Part shown: in pieces, positions 23,770 to 37,700 of the stretch | How the letters are laid out: each line of letters begins with the position of its first letter | How positions within the stretch are numbered: the first letter of the stretch is position 1 | Assembly: GCF_016545825.1 (NCBI RefSeq) | Contig: NC_052614.1 | Coordinates: 33,016,072-33,080,071 of the forward strand | Direction of reading: 5' to 3' | From: Eucalyptus grandis | Taxonomy: Eukaryota; Streptophyta; Magnoliopsida; Myrtales; Myrtaceae | DNA: 64,000 nt | The notes under the pieces: generated by a model | Told to the model about the DNA's origin: nothing | Databases searched by the model: none | The model's input: the letters and a program-made list of their open reading frames with translations, nothing else | Made by a program: the position numbers and the translations under genes

Positions 23770-24825
23770 GTTTCTATAGAGACTTGATTACGGCGGATCA
23801 TTACAAACATTTGGGAATGTCGTAATTTTTTTTTTAAAAAACAAATCAAATTTATAATGTTAAGTTATTATAATGGAACGTGTAACTTTTGGAAATTATT
23901 CTATTTAAGAAAATTGAAAATTTAGGACTTTTTGTTCTTAATTAAGATTAACCATCGTAAACCTTCTAAAAGTTGTCATAATTGAAAATATGTGATTATG
24001 ACTATTGTCATTATTTACTTACCAACTGCTAAAATCCTCTGTAGACCGTTGAAATTGAAATGAAAATTCAAATTTACAATGTTTTGTCCTTATTTTATGA
24101 AGAATTATGATACCCATTTGTAAACATCGTAATTTAAACAATCCGAACATGTTTGACCAAAAAAAATAAATCCTAATATGATGTTTTGCGCTTGGTTACA
24201 ATTAAACATAATGTAAATAGTTATACTTAAAAAAAATCTAAGTTTACGATTTTTTTTCTTGATTACGATGGATCGTGGTTAACACTTGTAAGCCATCGTA
24301 ATTAGAAAAATCAAAATTTACTAAGTTTTTTTTTTATCAGAAATATTTCTAAACCGTTGTTATTTTGAAGAAAAATGCAAATTTACGATTTTTGCTCGTG
24401 GTTACGCCATAATCATCATAATTTTTCTCGAATTGTCATAATTTAAAAATATCACAAATGTACGACACTTTGTTTATTATTAACACGGACTATTGTAAAC
24501 CTTTATAAATAGTCGTAATTTTAGAATATCCATATTTATGGCATTTTGTTCTCGATTATGGCAGATCATAGTAACTCTCTACAAACCGCTGTAATTGAAA
24601 AAAAAAAATCCATATTCACGAAGTTTTGGTCTTAGATATTACAGACCATCATAAACCTTTATAATTCCTCGTTATTGAAAAATAATTCGAAATTATGACA
24701 TTTTATTCTAGGTTACGACAAGTCATCATAAGCATTCATCAAAGTGTTGTAATTTTGAAAAATCAAAATTTATAGGATCACTCTTGACTACGAGAAGTTA
24801 TCGTAATTGTTTGTAAATCGTCTTA

Positions 24826-24882
<57 letters not shown>

Positions 24883-25430
24883 TTAACGTTTTACTCATTG
24901 TTATGAAGGATCATTGTAAACTTCTTTAGATGGTAGTAATTTGAAAAATTCAAATTACGACGTCTTGCTTTTGGTTAGGAAGAAACAATGTGACGTTTTG
25001 TAAATTATTGTAATTGAAAAATTACTTAAATTTACAACGTTTGGTTCTTAGGCCATTGTAAACCTTTGTAAACTGTTGTTATTTAAAAATCAAAATTTAT
25101 GACATATTGTTCTTGGTTACCATGGAACATCATAAACATTTGTAAACTGCCGAAATTAAAAAAAAAAATCAAAGTTCTCGTCGTTTTATTCTTGTTTATG
25201 ATGTAATGTCATAAAGATTTATAAACTATCATAAATTTCGAAAAATCCGAATTTAGGACACTTCACTCTCAGTTGTGACCGAATCATTGTAAATTGTAGT
25301 AATTTAAGAAAATCCAAATTTACGATATTTTGTTCATTATTACGATGGATCATTATAAATCTTTGTAAATTATCATAATTTGAAATTTTCAAATTTACGA
25401 CGTTTGCTCTTGATTACGATAGCAAAAATC
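23770..25430. repeat. Diverged tandem array, unit about 75 bp
   Basis: About twenty imperfect units follow each other. Each has TTTACGACRTTTTGTTCTTG, then TTACGATGGATCATCGTAA, then CTTTGTAAA and a GTCGTAATTTGAAAAAT end. The centre TTACGATggaTCATCGTAA is itself an inverted repeat. Many differences are C to T or G to A. A stray unit sits at 25,736-25,830. No gene is present. Confidence 0.75.
24825..24883. repeat. (ATT)n microsatellite
   Basis: About 19 units of ATT lie inside one unit of the tandem array, at its AATTATT word, and probably expanded from it. Confidence 0.95.
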
Positions 25431-26037
25431 CGATATTTTCACTTGTGGAGATCACCAAGAGGGAGTCAAGTTCGAGGTTGTTAACATTTTCAATTGGATC
25501 CACTTTCACTCAAAATTTTAAGTCAATCAATTATGGGCAAACTAAGATTGTTAATGCTCTCCAATGGGGAACTTGCCAATGGCGAGCCCAAATCTAAACT
25601 CATCAACATAACCAATTGGATCACTTCTAATAAGTTACCAATCAATTAGGATTATTAACTACTCCACACAACCTTAATTCTCTGATGTGGAACTTTTCTA
25701 ACATGACTCACACGTACATTTCAACATAGACCTTGTAAACTTTGTGATTAAAAAATAGTGTTTTTGTTTATGACTGTTTGTCTATAAATTGTCATAATTT
25801 TGAAAAAAATCAAAATTTATAGTGTTATTTTCTTAGTTAATAATTATTTGTGAGATTGAGATATTATTTCATGAGGAATTGTAGAGCTAAACATTATTTG
25901 AGATATTGGATGTAATTGGGGCTAGGAAATACTTGGAATATTTGAGTGACTCGAGTGTGATTGTAATTTTTGTTGTATCCCCGTAGATGTAGGTCACTAC
26001 AATTGAACCACGTAAATATGGTGTCTGATCTATTTCC

Positions 26038-26040
<3 letters not shown>

Positions 26041-26070
<30 letters not shown>
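26041..26070. repeat. (AT)n microsatellite
   Basis: Fifteen AT units followed by a T-run, inside the left LTR of the degenerate Copia element. Confidence 0.95.
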
Positions 26071-26082
<12 letters not shown>

Positions 26083-26196
26083 TTTTTTGATCGCTTGCTT
26101 TTGCAATAATTGGTATTAGAGCTAGGCTTGGCTGAGTTGAAGCGAATTGATGGCAATAGAAGATGGAAATGTGGAAATCGACATATTTGATGGAAA

Positions 26197-26198
<2 letters not shown>

Positions 26199-26282
<84 letters not shown>
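26199..26282. repeat. (GT)n microsatellite, 42 uninterrupted units
   Basis: A perfect 84-bp GT run just after the primer-binding site and gag start region of the degenerate Copia element. Perfection over this length suggests recent expansion. Confidence 0.97.
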
Positions 26283-26284
<2 letters not shown>

Positions 26285-29200
26285 ATATTAGTTAAATACA
26301 TATTTAGGATTATCTCTACAAGATGAAACTACATTTACCCTATCGGGGGAGAAGCCAAAGATGATGAAGCAAGTTAACTAGGATTTGCTAGATGATAAGC
26401 CTTGGGTGTTATTAAGCTAAAGTTGGGTCGTGACATCGTGTTTGACAACATGAAAGAAAACACCAATGTAGTTTGATGAAAGCCTAATCGGATATGTATG
26501 AGAAGCCCTTTGCAATCACAAGGTCTACTTGATGTGATGTCTATTTAACTTAAAGATGAGCGAAGGTGCGTTAGTTGCAGATCATATCAATGAATTCAAT
26601 GTGATTGCTAGTCAATTGAGTTTAGTTGAGATTGACTTTGAATATGAGGTACATGCTTTAATTCTATTATCATCATTGTTGATAGTTGGAATATTACTGT
26701 TGTTGCCATTAGTAATTCTTTTGGGTCAACAAGCTTGACGTTTGATGAGATTCGAGATTTAATTTTTAGTGAAGACATAGCTATATAAGAGAATCTAGTG
26801 AATCTATATTTATTGCTTTAATAAGTAACAATAGAGGAAGAACTAGTACAATGTTAGCAAGACTAATATAAACATGCGTAGATCAGAGCTAATTTAAGAC
26901 AAGTGGTGTTGTTTAATGGAGTTGTAGCAATAGGGGCATCTTAGAAGGAATTATCTTAAATTGAAAAATGAGAAAGGTAAGGAAACTAGAGTTGATTTAA
27001 CAGATGATGGTGTGGCTGTAGTTGATGGTAATTTGGATAATGTTGATTATATCTTATCTGTCACTGATGATTCATCGTTTGATGGATGGATTATGGATTC
27101 TGGTTGGTCATTTCATGTTACACTAAATGGAAACTATTTTAATATTTATCAATGCATGGATAATAGTAAACTGCAATTTGGGAATAATGTTGAGTGCAAT
27201 GTTGTAGGTGCTGGCGATGTTAAAATTAGAATGCATGATAGTGTCTTGAGAAAATTGATTGGAGTAAGGCATGTTCCATAATTGAAGAATAATATGATTT
27301 CCTTTAATGCTTTGAATTTAGTTAGGTGTCAATATATTTCATAATGTGCAGTTTTGAATTTTTTTTTTGAGGTGCCTTGGTGATAATGAAATGAATTAAG
27401 CACATTGGCTTGTATAAACTTCAAGGTGAGATAGTGACGGAATTCGTCACGGAGATATCGGATGCATTAGTTCAAGAGTCTAAATTGTAACACATACATT
27501 TGGGCACATTAGCAAGAGAAGCCTGAAGGTTTCAAGTGAAAAAAATCTATTGTGTGGTTATGTTGCTAGTGAATTGAATGTATACGGGTGTTGTGACTTA
27601 GATCAATGGCAAAAAGTGCAGTTCAGTATGGTTGTTAGAGAAACCATGAAGACTGCAGAGTTAATTCACTTGAATGATTATAGGTTGTTGCAATTTCCTT
27701 TAAGGAAGAATGTTAGATTTATACTAAAAGTTATAGATAACTACTCGAGAAAGACTTGAGTGTTTGTGATTCAGCACAAAATTGTTGCTATTGTCAAAAT
27801 TAGGCAGTTGGGAGCTTTGATCGAAAATGAGACTAGTAAGTCGATCAAGCATGTATAAACTAATGGTAGCATGGACTTTTACATAGAGCTGTAATACAAA
27901 TTATGCATGAAGGAAAACACAATGATACATCGTTTTAATGCTAATAAACCACAACATGTTGTGGAATTGACGAGCAAAACATTATTAGAGACGACCCTAA
28001 AATGCTTTCTAATGATGATATGGCTAGGATATTTCTAGCAGATGCGCTTAATATAGCGAGCTACCTAATGAATGATCCCCATTGACTATGATCAAATGTT
28101 AGACTTTCGAAGAAGAGTGGTCAGGTAACATTGCCGAGTATTCTACTATTAGAATATTTGGTTGCTCATGTTATGTTTGTTAGTGATGGTAAGTTCGTTG
28201 AGAGGGTAAGAAAGTGCATGTTCCTAGGTAATGCACATGGCGAGTGAGGTTATCAATTTTGATGCCCAAAATTAAATTTACCTTTTATTAACAAAGATTT
28301 TACATTTGATGAGTCTCTAATACTTCTAGATAGGAGTGCTTGTGGCAGTATTTATACTGATCTCAACAGTATTTGGTTTAAGAAGGAGTTGCAACTAGAA
28401 ACTCCTAAGGTAGTGGGTACAAGCGGAGTAATCGACACAGATGGTATTTATAGCGAGGTGGAGCTTATTGAGCCAACCATTACTATAACTGTCGATATTT
28501 ACAAGGTAAGTGTTCGATCTCCTAATAGGTATGGATGCAATGCTTTAATTTGTAGTTGAGGAGATTGAGTTGAGAAGTTCTTGTGAAGCAGTTAAAGGTG
28601 CAAACGTAGTTGGAGTTTTGCCAAGGTCCATAGTTTTGGCAAAATTCAAGTAGGGCTTGGACTTGGAAAATATTTGTGACAATTAAGCGCATTGGGGGTT
28701 GTGAGAGAGTAGTAATAGAATTCGAATTATTAGCGAAGCTATTGTGACTTGGCTTAAACGTCAAGTTAAGGTGGAAATAATTAAAATATGTCTCGAATTT
28801 GAGCCCAATAGACAAAACCCAACCGAGATTAATTGTTAATTGTGGAGGTTTAAATATTCCGAATTGGATATTTTACAGACGTCCAAAATCAATCAATACA
28901 TAATGTGGAAATTGCATCTTTGTAAATTGTGATCAAGAACATCTGTTGGAATCCATTTTAAAATAGGAAAGTCATAATTTAGACTTTGTTTAAAATACTC
29001 GAAAATCAACTTCTCTATTAAAGTCGGTGAAGAAAAACACTTTGAAATGCCCTTTCCTAATGCACGTTGACATCACGATTATGTTTGAAAAGTCCATCAT
29101 TGACTTGAATTAGAGCAATATTTGATCAACTTAAATATATAGATATATATTCGGTCATTGGAGTTTTTGTTTTGGCGGCATGTAGATGAACACATACAAA

Positions 29201-30576
29201 AAGTGCTTCTATATGAATAGGTCTTGAAGTGTTGCTTGTGTGTGAGTGCTTAGTGTGTGAAGAGATGCAAAGGGAACTCGTGAATTACATTCATGAAGTT
29301 AGTGTTCAAATCGTGAAACTCTTATGATAATATTTGTTCAATTTTTTTTTTGTGAGGTTAAGAGACTATTTCATGAGGATTTATGGGGATGAACACTGTT
29401 TGAGTTATTAGGTGTAATTGGGGGTTGAAAAACACTGAAAGTATTTGAAGAACTCGAGTGTAGTTGTAATCTCTGTTGTATTATTTGATTTACAGTGGAA
29501 CTCATTACTACTCTCCCAATGGATGTAAGTCACTATGACCAAACTATGTAAATCTATTATCTGATCTACTTCCTTAATCTATTTATTTTTATTTTATCTA
29601 AGACTTTGGAAACATGTGACAATTTGATTGTACTTGAATTTTATTAGAAAGAGGATTGATCGAGATAAATTTAAGTTGAAAATAAACTTTAAGCTAATAA
29701 ATGGACACGATAATTGGATTGAAAAGAAAGAAAGAAAATAAATAAAAGAGAAAAATTTCTGTAAAATGAATGAGAATTAAAATTTAAAAGAGTACGAAAG
29801 ACAACAAATACGAGATTTTTTTTTTTGAAAAAGAAAGGGAGAGAATTTTAAAAGGAAAAAAACTAATTTAGTGGGGTGGCAGATTCCATTCCATCGCCCC
29901 TTTCCCCGTAAATAGGGTGGTTTTTCACTGTGGCATGCATTGATTGCCTTATTTTTTGCGACATATATGTGGTCTATGTATAGAAAAGTTGACATTGTGC
30001 GACCAATTGTTAACTAACACATGGCGAATCCGGGTTGTTGCAATGCACAGCCTCGTGAAAATTTATTATTATGGAACTTCAACTTTTATGTTTGAGACTC
30101 GCTAAGCTTTGCGTGGTGAATGTAATTAGAAATTTTTTGGAAAAGAAATTATATTATACTCTATAATCACTATTACGCGATGACTAAGGTCAAATTATAA
30201 AACGTGAGAAAGCTTTTCAAGTTGGAAAATGAAAATGTGTTAATGATTGTTATCCATATAATAGATTATTATTATTATTATTATTATTATTTTTGGGTTG
30301 AACTACATTAGTAGATGATTGTTATCCATATAATAGATTTTTTTTTTTTTTTTTTTTGGGTTGAACTATATTAGAACTTCTCACATGCAACAATTTCAAA
30401 GTGACTTAATGATCGATGATAGTTTTGATGGATTGGTTGCGAATAAATGTTGGTGTGATTTGTTTGATAATAATATTATTTAAAGGCCTTCAACATTTTT
30501 CGTGAATTCGAGATATTGTCACCCATTATATGTGGTTAGAATAAAAAAAAAAAACACTTACAACTTCTGAAGCAAT

Positions 30577-30580
<4 letters not shown>

Positions 30581-30639
<59 letters not shown>
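30581..30639. repeat. (AG)n microsatellite, block C
   Basis: An uninterrupted run of GA, paralogous to that at 19042-19090 in block B. Confidence 0.95.
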
Positions 30640-30640
<1 letters not shown>

Positions 30641-30725
30641 ACTTAACATGCTCTTGTAATCACGGGAAATCAATTGTTTGGACCACGCTAAAATCCTATC
30701 TCTCCAAACCAATAAATATTGTGAG

Positions 30726-33235
30726 AGTTGTAAAATATTGCGTTGCAAATATATAATAGAATATAGAGATTGAGTAGATAAAATTAGACACCAGAGATCG
30801 TAGAGAAAGCCAGAGGAGAGAATTTTATTTCCAATGTATCACTATATATGACTGTTATATGACTGTTATGTCTATAACAAAACTAAGCTCCTATTTATAG
30901 GAAAACAAGAATGTACTTATCATTAATATCAATGTATCAAATGATACATGTATTGCATAGGGTGATGAACATTCATTATATAGGGAGATGTACTTAGAAT
31001 GTATGATACAGATGTACCATAATAAGTACATTAGATAAGATGAATATAATGAATATTTATTTATGTATTTCATTCATTAATGTATTTCATAACACTCTCC
31101 TTTTAATATTTATTGTATTCATTATGAATGTGTATCAAATGATACTATCTCATTAAAAACCTTAAACCGGAAAAATCCAGTGGAACAAAAGAGAAAAAGA
31201 GTGCAGAGCACAAATTTTATGATCTCTTCATTTTATGGATGTATTAATTGCCTCGTTAAAAACTTTAAGTCGGAAAAACCCTATGGAAAAAAATTGAACA
31301 AAAAGAAAAAAGAGTGCAATGCATAGTTCATAATATCTCCCCTCAATTGAGCCATATAATCATTGCTGGAGCTAATCAGTCTTATATCTTGTGAACTCGC
31401 TGCATACCAATGTTGTAATACATAGTTCATAATATCTCCTCCTCAATTGAGCCATATAACCACTTTTGGGGCTAATCAATCTTGCATCTAAGTTATAGAG
31501 TCAAATAAATATTATATAAGATATATAAGCATTTCATAACCATATGAAAGAACAATAAAAAGTAATACATTTAAAGCAAAACAACTTAAAAAAATTATTA
31601 AAATTATAAAATTTGAAGTTTAAATTATCATCTACCAATCTGATGCTTTGTCAAAGTAATTAGAGGTCCCCAAAGAAATCATATACATCCAAGGATGCAT
31701 TTGCTACTTCAGGAGCAATAGGAGTCCCACTAACGGAAATATTGTTGGTCTCAATAGTGGTTATGGCAGTAGGATTGATTTTAATAGCATGATATTTACC
31801 ATGCTTGCCCGTATTTTTTAAAGATGCCTGTTATAGGTCAACAAAGTGCATTGGTGTACGACAAATATGTGATCAATGCTCAGTCATGCCACAACAATGA
31901 CAAATATTTTCATTAATCACCTTCTTTGGCTTCTTTTCTTTGCCATGATTCGGGCCAAAGTTAGATTTCATATGGCGGTTAAATTTCCTGCCAACCCTTT
32001 TAGGATTATGTTTTTGCTTGTGCTTATAGCCCTTAAAATGACCAGTATTTTTCTCAAAGTTAGTATGTGCTTCAGGCAATACTTTTGAGCCAGCATGTCT
32101 AAGATCATGATTTTTGAACAGCAATTCATTAGTTTGCTCAACAGTAAGAAGCACAGAAATTAATTCATAATATGTTGCAAACTGACGCTGCCGATATTGC
32201 TGTTGCAATATAATATTCAAAGCATGGAAGGTGGAGAAAGTTTTCTCTAACAATTCCACATTAGCGAGTTTGATACCGCATAACTCAAACTAAGAAATAA
32301 TATCAAATAAAGTGGAATTATAGTTAGATACTGATTTAAAATCTTGCAGTCTGAGATTTTGCTAGTCATATTGTGCTTGAGGGAGAATAATAGTCTTGGT
32401 ATGATCATACCCATCCTTTAACCTCCTCCATAAGATTTGAGGGTCTCGAACGGATAAATATTGAGTTTGCAGGCTCTCATGCAAATGACGGCGAATAAAA
32501 ATCAGCGCATTTGCTTTATCCTTTTCATTTGAGGTTCCATCCTCTATAATTGCATTAGCGAGACCTTACCCTTGAAGGTACATTTCCATGTCAAGGCACC
32601 GGAATAGATAATTCTTTCCACTCACTTCCAGGATGTGGAATTTGGGCTTTTCAATATTTGCCATATTTTGCAAAAATAAATCCTTAAATTAATTAAAAGG
32701 ATTTCCAAATATCCACTACCACTTCAGGAGCAGAATGATACTTTTAGAATTGAAATTTGGCTTTAGGCCAATAAAAATGAAGAATTGATAGAAGAAGAAG
32801 AAGTATAAGTTGATTAATAAAAAGAATACCCACTTGCAAAAATTATTTACTCAGTCGGTAGATCTTTGTGCTGATAACGTGTTGTAAAATATTGTGTTGT
32901 AAATATATAATAGAGATAATAGAGAGATTGAATAGAGAAAATTAGACATCAGAGATTGTAGAGAAAGTCAGAGGAGAGAATTTTATTTCTAGTATATCAT
33001 TGTATATCACTGTTACAACAAAACTAAGCTCCTATTTATAGGAAAATAAGAATGTACTTATCATTAATATCAATGTATCAAATGATACATATATTGGATA
33101 GAAAGATAAACATTCATTATATAGGGAGATGCACTTAGAATGTATGATATAAATGTACCATAATAAGTATATTAGATAAGATGAATATAATGAATATTCT
33201 TTCATGTATTTCATTCATTCATGTATTTCATGACA
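30726..33235 (-). mobile_element. Non-autonomous, gag-only LTR retrotransposon (2.5 kb)
   Basis: The LTRs are 30726-31094 and 32880-33235. On the coding (minus) strand they begin TGTTATGAAAT/TGTCATGAAAT and end near ACAACA. A 5-bp duplication GTGAG flanks the element (30721-30725, 33236-33240), and the empty site survives in block B near 19,162. A purine tract (AAGGAGAG) sits inside the 3' LTR and TTATCAGCACA follows the 5' LTR as the likely primer site. Only gag is present, so it would need enzymes from another element. Confidence 0.88.
31673..32664 (-). pseudogene. Gag polyprotein of the 2.5-kb LTR element, with stops
   Basis: From ATG 32664 the frame reads MANIEKPKFHILEVSGKNY, typical of plant Copia gag of the UBN2 type. 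It continues through the YRQRQFATYYELI segment (open from 32259 to 31873) to a zinc knuckle start CHCCGMTEH near 31,880. At least four stop codons interrupt it. No protease, integrase or reverse transcriptase follows before the LTR. Confidence 0.7.
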
Positions 33236-34752
33236 GTGAGTACCTACCTATCATGAAAGTAAAATTATAAAGCCAAATACCAATAAAAGAGAAGAAATTA
33301 TAAGCGAAATCATCGTATGTTGGAAGTGAAAAATAATAAAGCATATAAGTGTATATAAAAAGATTGCCCAAATGACAATCCACGCAAGAGCCAAATATTA
33401 TTTTACAAAACCTTTTACTTTTCGTCCTTATACTTTCATTTTTACTTTGTTTTTTAATCAAATTCTTTTAATTTGTCCAATGATATCCTTCTACTTTTTT
33501 CATAAATTTTTTAGTCAAGTCCTTTTGACACCAAATGCAGCCAAAGCCAGCTAACATGACTGTCGAGTGATATCATAGTGAATATGACATGATTAATTTT
33601 TTTCCAATCTAGATGTCCACACGAGTGTCAACATTGGGTAACAAGTAATACTTCAATATTGTCTATATCGGCTATTTTTTCACACACACATCCATGTGTG
33701 CATTCATATATATTTTCTACATCATACTTTGCAGTCATTTGATGCCACGTTCGCTAAATTTGGTCTAATTTTGTGTCGAATAGACTTGATTTGAAATTTT
33801 ATGAAACCAGAACAACTTGATTGGACAAAATAAATGTACATAAATTTGATTAGAAAATGCATGGAGTATGTAGATGATACATAAGATTTTTCATCCACTT
33901 TATATGAGGTTTAGAACTATTAATGCATTTTCTTGCCATTTATTGCTTTTGGATCTTCAAATACATGTGTTATTTATTTTTTCATATATTTTAATTACAT
34001 GTGGATTCATACTTTCAATTCCCAAAGCCACTAGCTCCAATGAGAGAAGAATTATCAACTATACGAGATATGTCAAAAATTACACAGAAAAATCGTTACT
34101 TGCGTGGTTAAATACTTCAAAATAATAGAGTGATGTCTATTTCACAGGTAAATACTTGCAAGTAGAGTGACATTTCTTTCATAACTGAGTGTTACTTACT
34201 TCATTGAGATTTACTTAATCTAAATATTTTTCTTTAGATATTTAGAGTGCATATGGACAAAAATTACTAGCTAGGGAAAGAAGTTGCTGAACTACTAACG
34301 GGTTGAAAGGTACTTTTTGTTGATGAAAGTGTCGACAAGGGCTGATCACCGCGCCCTATTGGCCCAAGCGTGTGCCTGGGCTTTTTTTTTTTTTTTTTTT
34401 TTTTTTTTAGGAACTCTAAAAACAAAATTTTTGGAAAAAAAGTACGAGTTAAATTTAAAAATTGCAATATTGAAAAAAATTGCACGAAATTGAAAGATAA
34501 TATTTGTTCATGCAATATCAAGAACAAGACATAAAACATTTAAAGTATGTGGCAATAGTATACTACAAAATTATTTAAATCTTGATATTAGGAATAATAC
34601 GAACAGTCCTAAGCCCGTCCAAATTTGATCCTCGTAACCAAGACAGCGGGGACAACAAAAAAGACAGGTGGAATGAATTTCTGCTTCATGGCCAACCCCG
34701 CTGGCTTGAAGAAGGAACCACCGTGGGAAGTGGCCAAAGGGTCAAAAGCACA

Positions 34753-37700
34753 TTACTTAGAAAGTACTCCCGCAAGCAATTCCTTGCAGATTTGGGACAC
34801 TACTTTGTATGACTCAATCAAGAGTCTGGGAAATCGTATAGCGAAGTAAGCATCCAAACCATCATCAACCGGTCCGAGGATCTCCTGCCAGAATCATCAA
34901 AGCAACGACACATTTAAGCCTTGCATGCATGTGGCTGCAGATATTAACCCAGTTTCAGATATAGAGAGAGAGCGCGCAAGAGAGTACCTTAACTTCTTCT
35001 GGAAATTCCATGTGGTGGCTATACACATTTCGCACGGCTCTCAATAAGTGTTTGACAAGGCTACCGTCGTAGTGCCTCCGTCTCCATAGCTCGGCCCTAA
35101 CTGCAGGCTCTATTTTGTCTTCCCAATTCCCAACAAAAACCGATTGCGCAGTGCTCTCCAATGCATTGAGAAGATCTAGATTGCCTGCCCTGGTTTCAAA
35201 TTCTACTTTATTGCTGACATCACTAAGAAAGGACAGTCTCGTCTTCGAACTCCAAAAAAATGGATGGTGAAGCACCTCCGATGCCTTTGGCCTGCTAGTC
35301 ATTAAAAATAATTTACTACTGAACCAATATGCTCAAAGAAATCAACTACACAAACAATTCTGAAATTGACCGACTTCCCGATTTTAAAAGCATCGCAAGT
35401 TTGGCATTCGTGCAATCTCTAAAACAATTAAAATTGCATTAGCTCAATGAAAGAGCAACCAAAATGTCTAAAATCTCCCATGCACTTCACAACTCACGAC
35501 AGGATGAAGGCGGTTGTTTGACTACGAAAAGAACCCAGCAATTATTTACTCCAAGTACCTTAAATTAGCAATCTAATCATCCAGTCTCTAGGATTCTTAT
35601 TTCATAGTGAGCACTATATGCTAAACCCTTGGAATGTTCGTACGAAATCCTCTTTGGTGTATGTATAGTAGATCTACTATTGCGCTAGGAATGATTGGAA
35701 TTTATTTGTTCGTGTGTGGGTAACAAACTTATAGCCTTGATAACTAGGCCTCCCACAATGATCATCTTCCATTTGAATACCACAATTGTCAAAGGCATTT
35801 AGGCTATCACGTGGTCAACCTTTTTCCCGGCTACTTTTGTCGATTGCCAAAAGAAATGAGTGGGATCTACACTTTTTTGCTCATTAAGTAGAGCCCCACC
35901 AGCAGGACAGATATTTAAGCCATGTTGGACGAATTAGAAGCCACCTTTAGTACTCACGAGATTAAGTGATGTTGGAAATCAGTCAACTGGCAATGGCTAT
36001 AAAATCCATCAAATGGCAGAATGAAAATGGTAGTGATGCAAATTAAGGATGACAATACACTCACCTCAATTTGGGGTCTTGGTTTAGTAAACACGAAAAT
36101 AGATCATGAGCTTCTGGTATGTCCACAAAGGACAGGTCCATTTTGTTGTAAACAATGTTGTGGTCACATTCTAAAATTTCACCAAATGGATGTCTTCCAC
36201 GAGTGAAGAAAAAGCACAAGACGCAACCTAAACTAAACACATCCATTGCCCGCGTTTGGCGCCCACCATGACGTAGCAGTTCAGGTGCTCGCCATCCCGA
36301 GGTTCCACAACCTGCAAGACAGACATCTAAGATCAATAGAACGATCCTCATCACTTGGACCATATATAGATGAATACGATAGATTCATTAGTCAATGAAG
36401 GGAGGCCATGGCTAGGACTACTAAATCTCCACAAACTTTACCACTACATAAGAAGCGATACAATGCAGTATGGATCGTATATTGGTTGGGTCAAGTATGG
36501 GTCATCAAATTTACATTACATGAAAATGGATCAATATGAGTCTAACCATTTTTTACCCGACCCGCCCATTTGACAGCCCTTTACCACTGTATAGATTCAA
36601 ATTATGCATGGATCAATTTTGAGGAAAAGAAGATAAAAATTTGGATAAAGCTATCATCAACACTTACCGGTGGCATGATATCCCAGGGAAGATTTATCTT
36701 TAGGAAGGGGTTTGCTAATGCCCATATCAGATAGCTGAGCACAAAATGTTGGATTCATAGTAATCAAGACATTTTGAGGCTTTACATCCCGATGGATAAT
36801 TCTCAAGTCATGCAAATGGCTGAGTCCTGATACCACATTTCTGTATCATAATATAGAGAAGACATCATGACTTAAATCAACAATGCATCTGGAACCAAAT
36901 AGCATCAAGGCCACTTGAAGGCATCATATACATAAACTAAGCCATATGTTATTCGAAAATAATGAATTTCTCTAACACACTAAGACCCAATAAGGATGTC
37001 AGAAGTACACTGGAGAAAAAAACTGTTACAGGTTTTTATGTAAACTCTACGATGAAAAACCCGGTATAGAATCTGATCACCATATCAATCACATCAACAT
37101 TTACCGATTTGAGTGCGTGAGGATTCTACAGCATTTGCAAATCAAAAGGAAAGAAGGCATACTGTTTTTACCAAGATGGGAAAATCAATGGAATTATTAC
37201 TATGTAATTGATAATACCTAATTGATTTCCATGGAAAGAAAACTGAGATTTTAGCCTTGATGGTGAGATTGAACTTAACAGACTCTAGAAAGGAAGCTGC
37301 AAGGTTCTAAACTTAGCCCACGATGGTGATTGCATTGGGCTCACCACAGTCAAGGTAGTAACCTAATAATTGCCCGTATTATGCATCACTTGGAAGTTTT
37401 TGCAGGATAGCTATTAAGCCCTTCAACTAGCACCTGATACCCACATAAGCTAGCAAAGAAGAGTACATGAAGCTAGTGATCTCTATGAGATGCTTCTGAG
37501 TCAAGTAAAACATATGTAAGCAAGCTCACTACAAATACAAATATGTGACAGTTTTTTCAAGTAGTCTTCGATCAATTACGTATTAATCAATATTCGATTC
37601 ATTGGTCTGAGGATTTTAGGAGTGCCGCAATGAGATACTGCAAGTTATCTCCCTTTTGGCAAATCAAAACATAGAAATTACCTCATCAGCTTCCGTAACA

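Larger units (their letters stand above)
25840..29592 (+). mobile_element. Degenerate Copia-type LTR retrotransposon, lacking reverse transcriptase
   Basis: Similar flanking repeats at about 25,840-26,109 and 29,344-29,592 share TTTCATGAGGA, GATGTAATTGGGG-like words, GATGTAGGTCACTA and TCTGATCTA. A primer-binding site TGGTATTAGAGC (tRNA-Met type) is at 26111-26122. Then follow a gag-like piece (26556-26738), a protease-like piece (26961-27281, with WIMDSG in place of WIxDSGA), GAG-pre-integrase and integrase remains (about 27,480-27,780), and the integrase C-terminal part with FGCSCYV and FLGNAHG (about 28,030-28,330). Many stops and shifts break it. No reverse transcriptase or RNase H could be found. 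Confidence 0.75.

Noticed and set aside
23770..25430. CRISPR-like array
   Set aside because: Units are diverged along their whole length without conserved repeat and unique spacer, and the DNA is plant nuclear.
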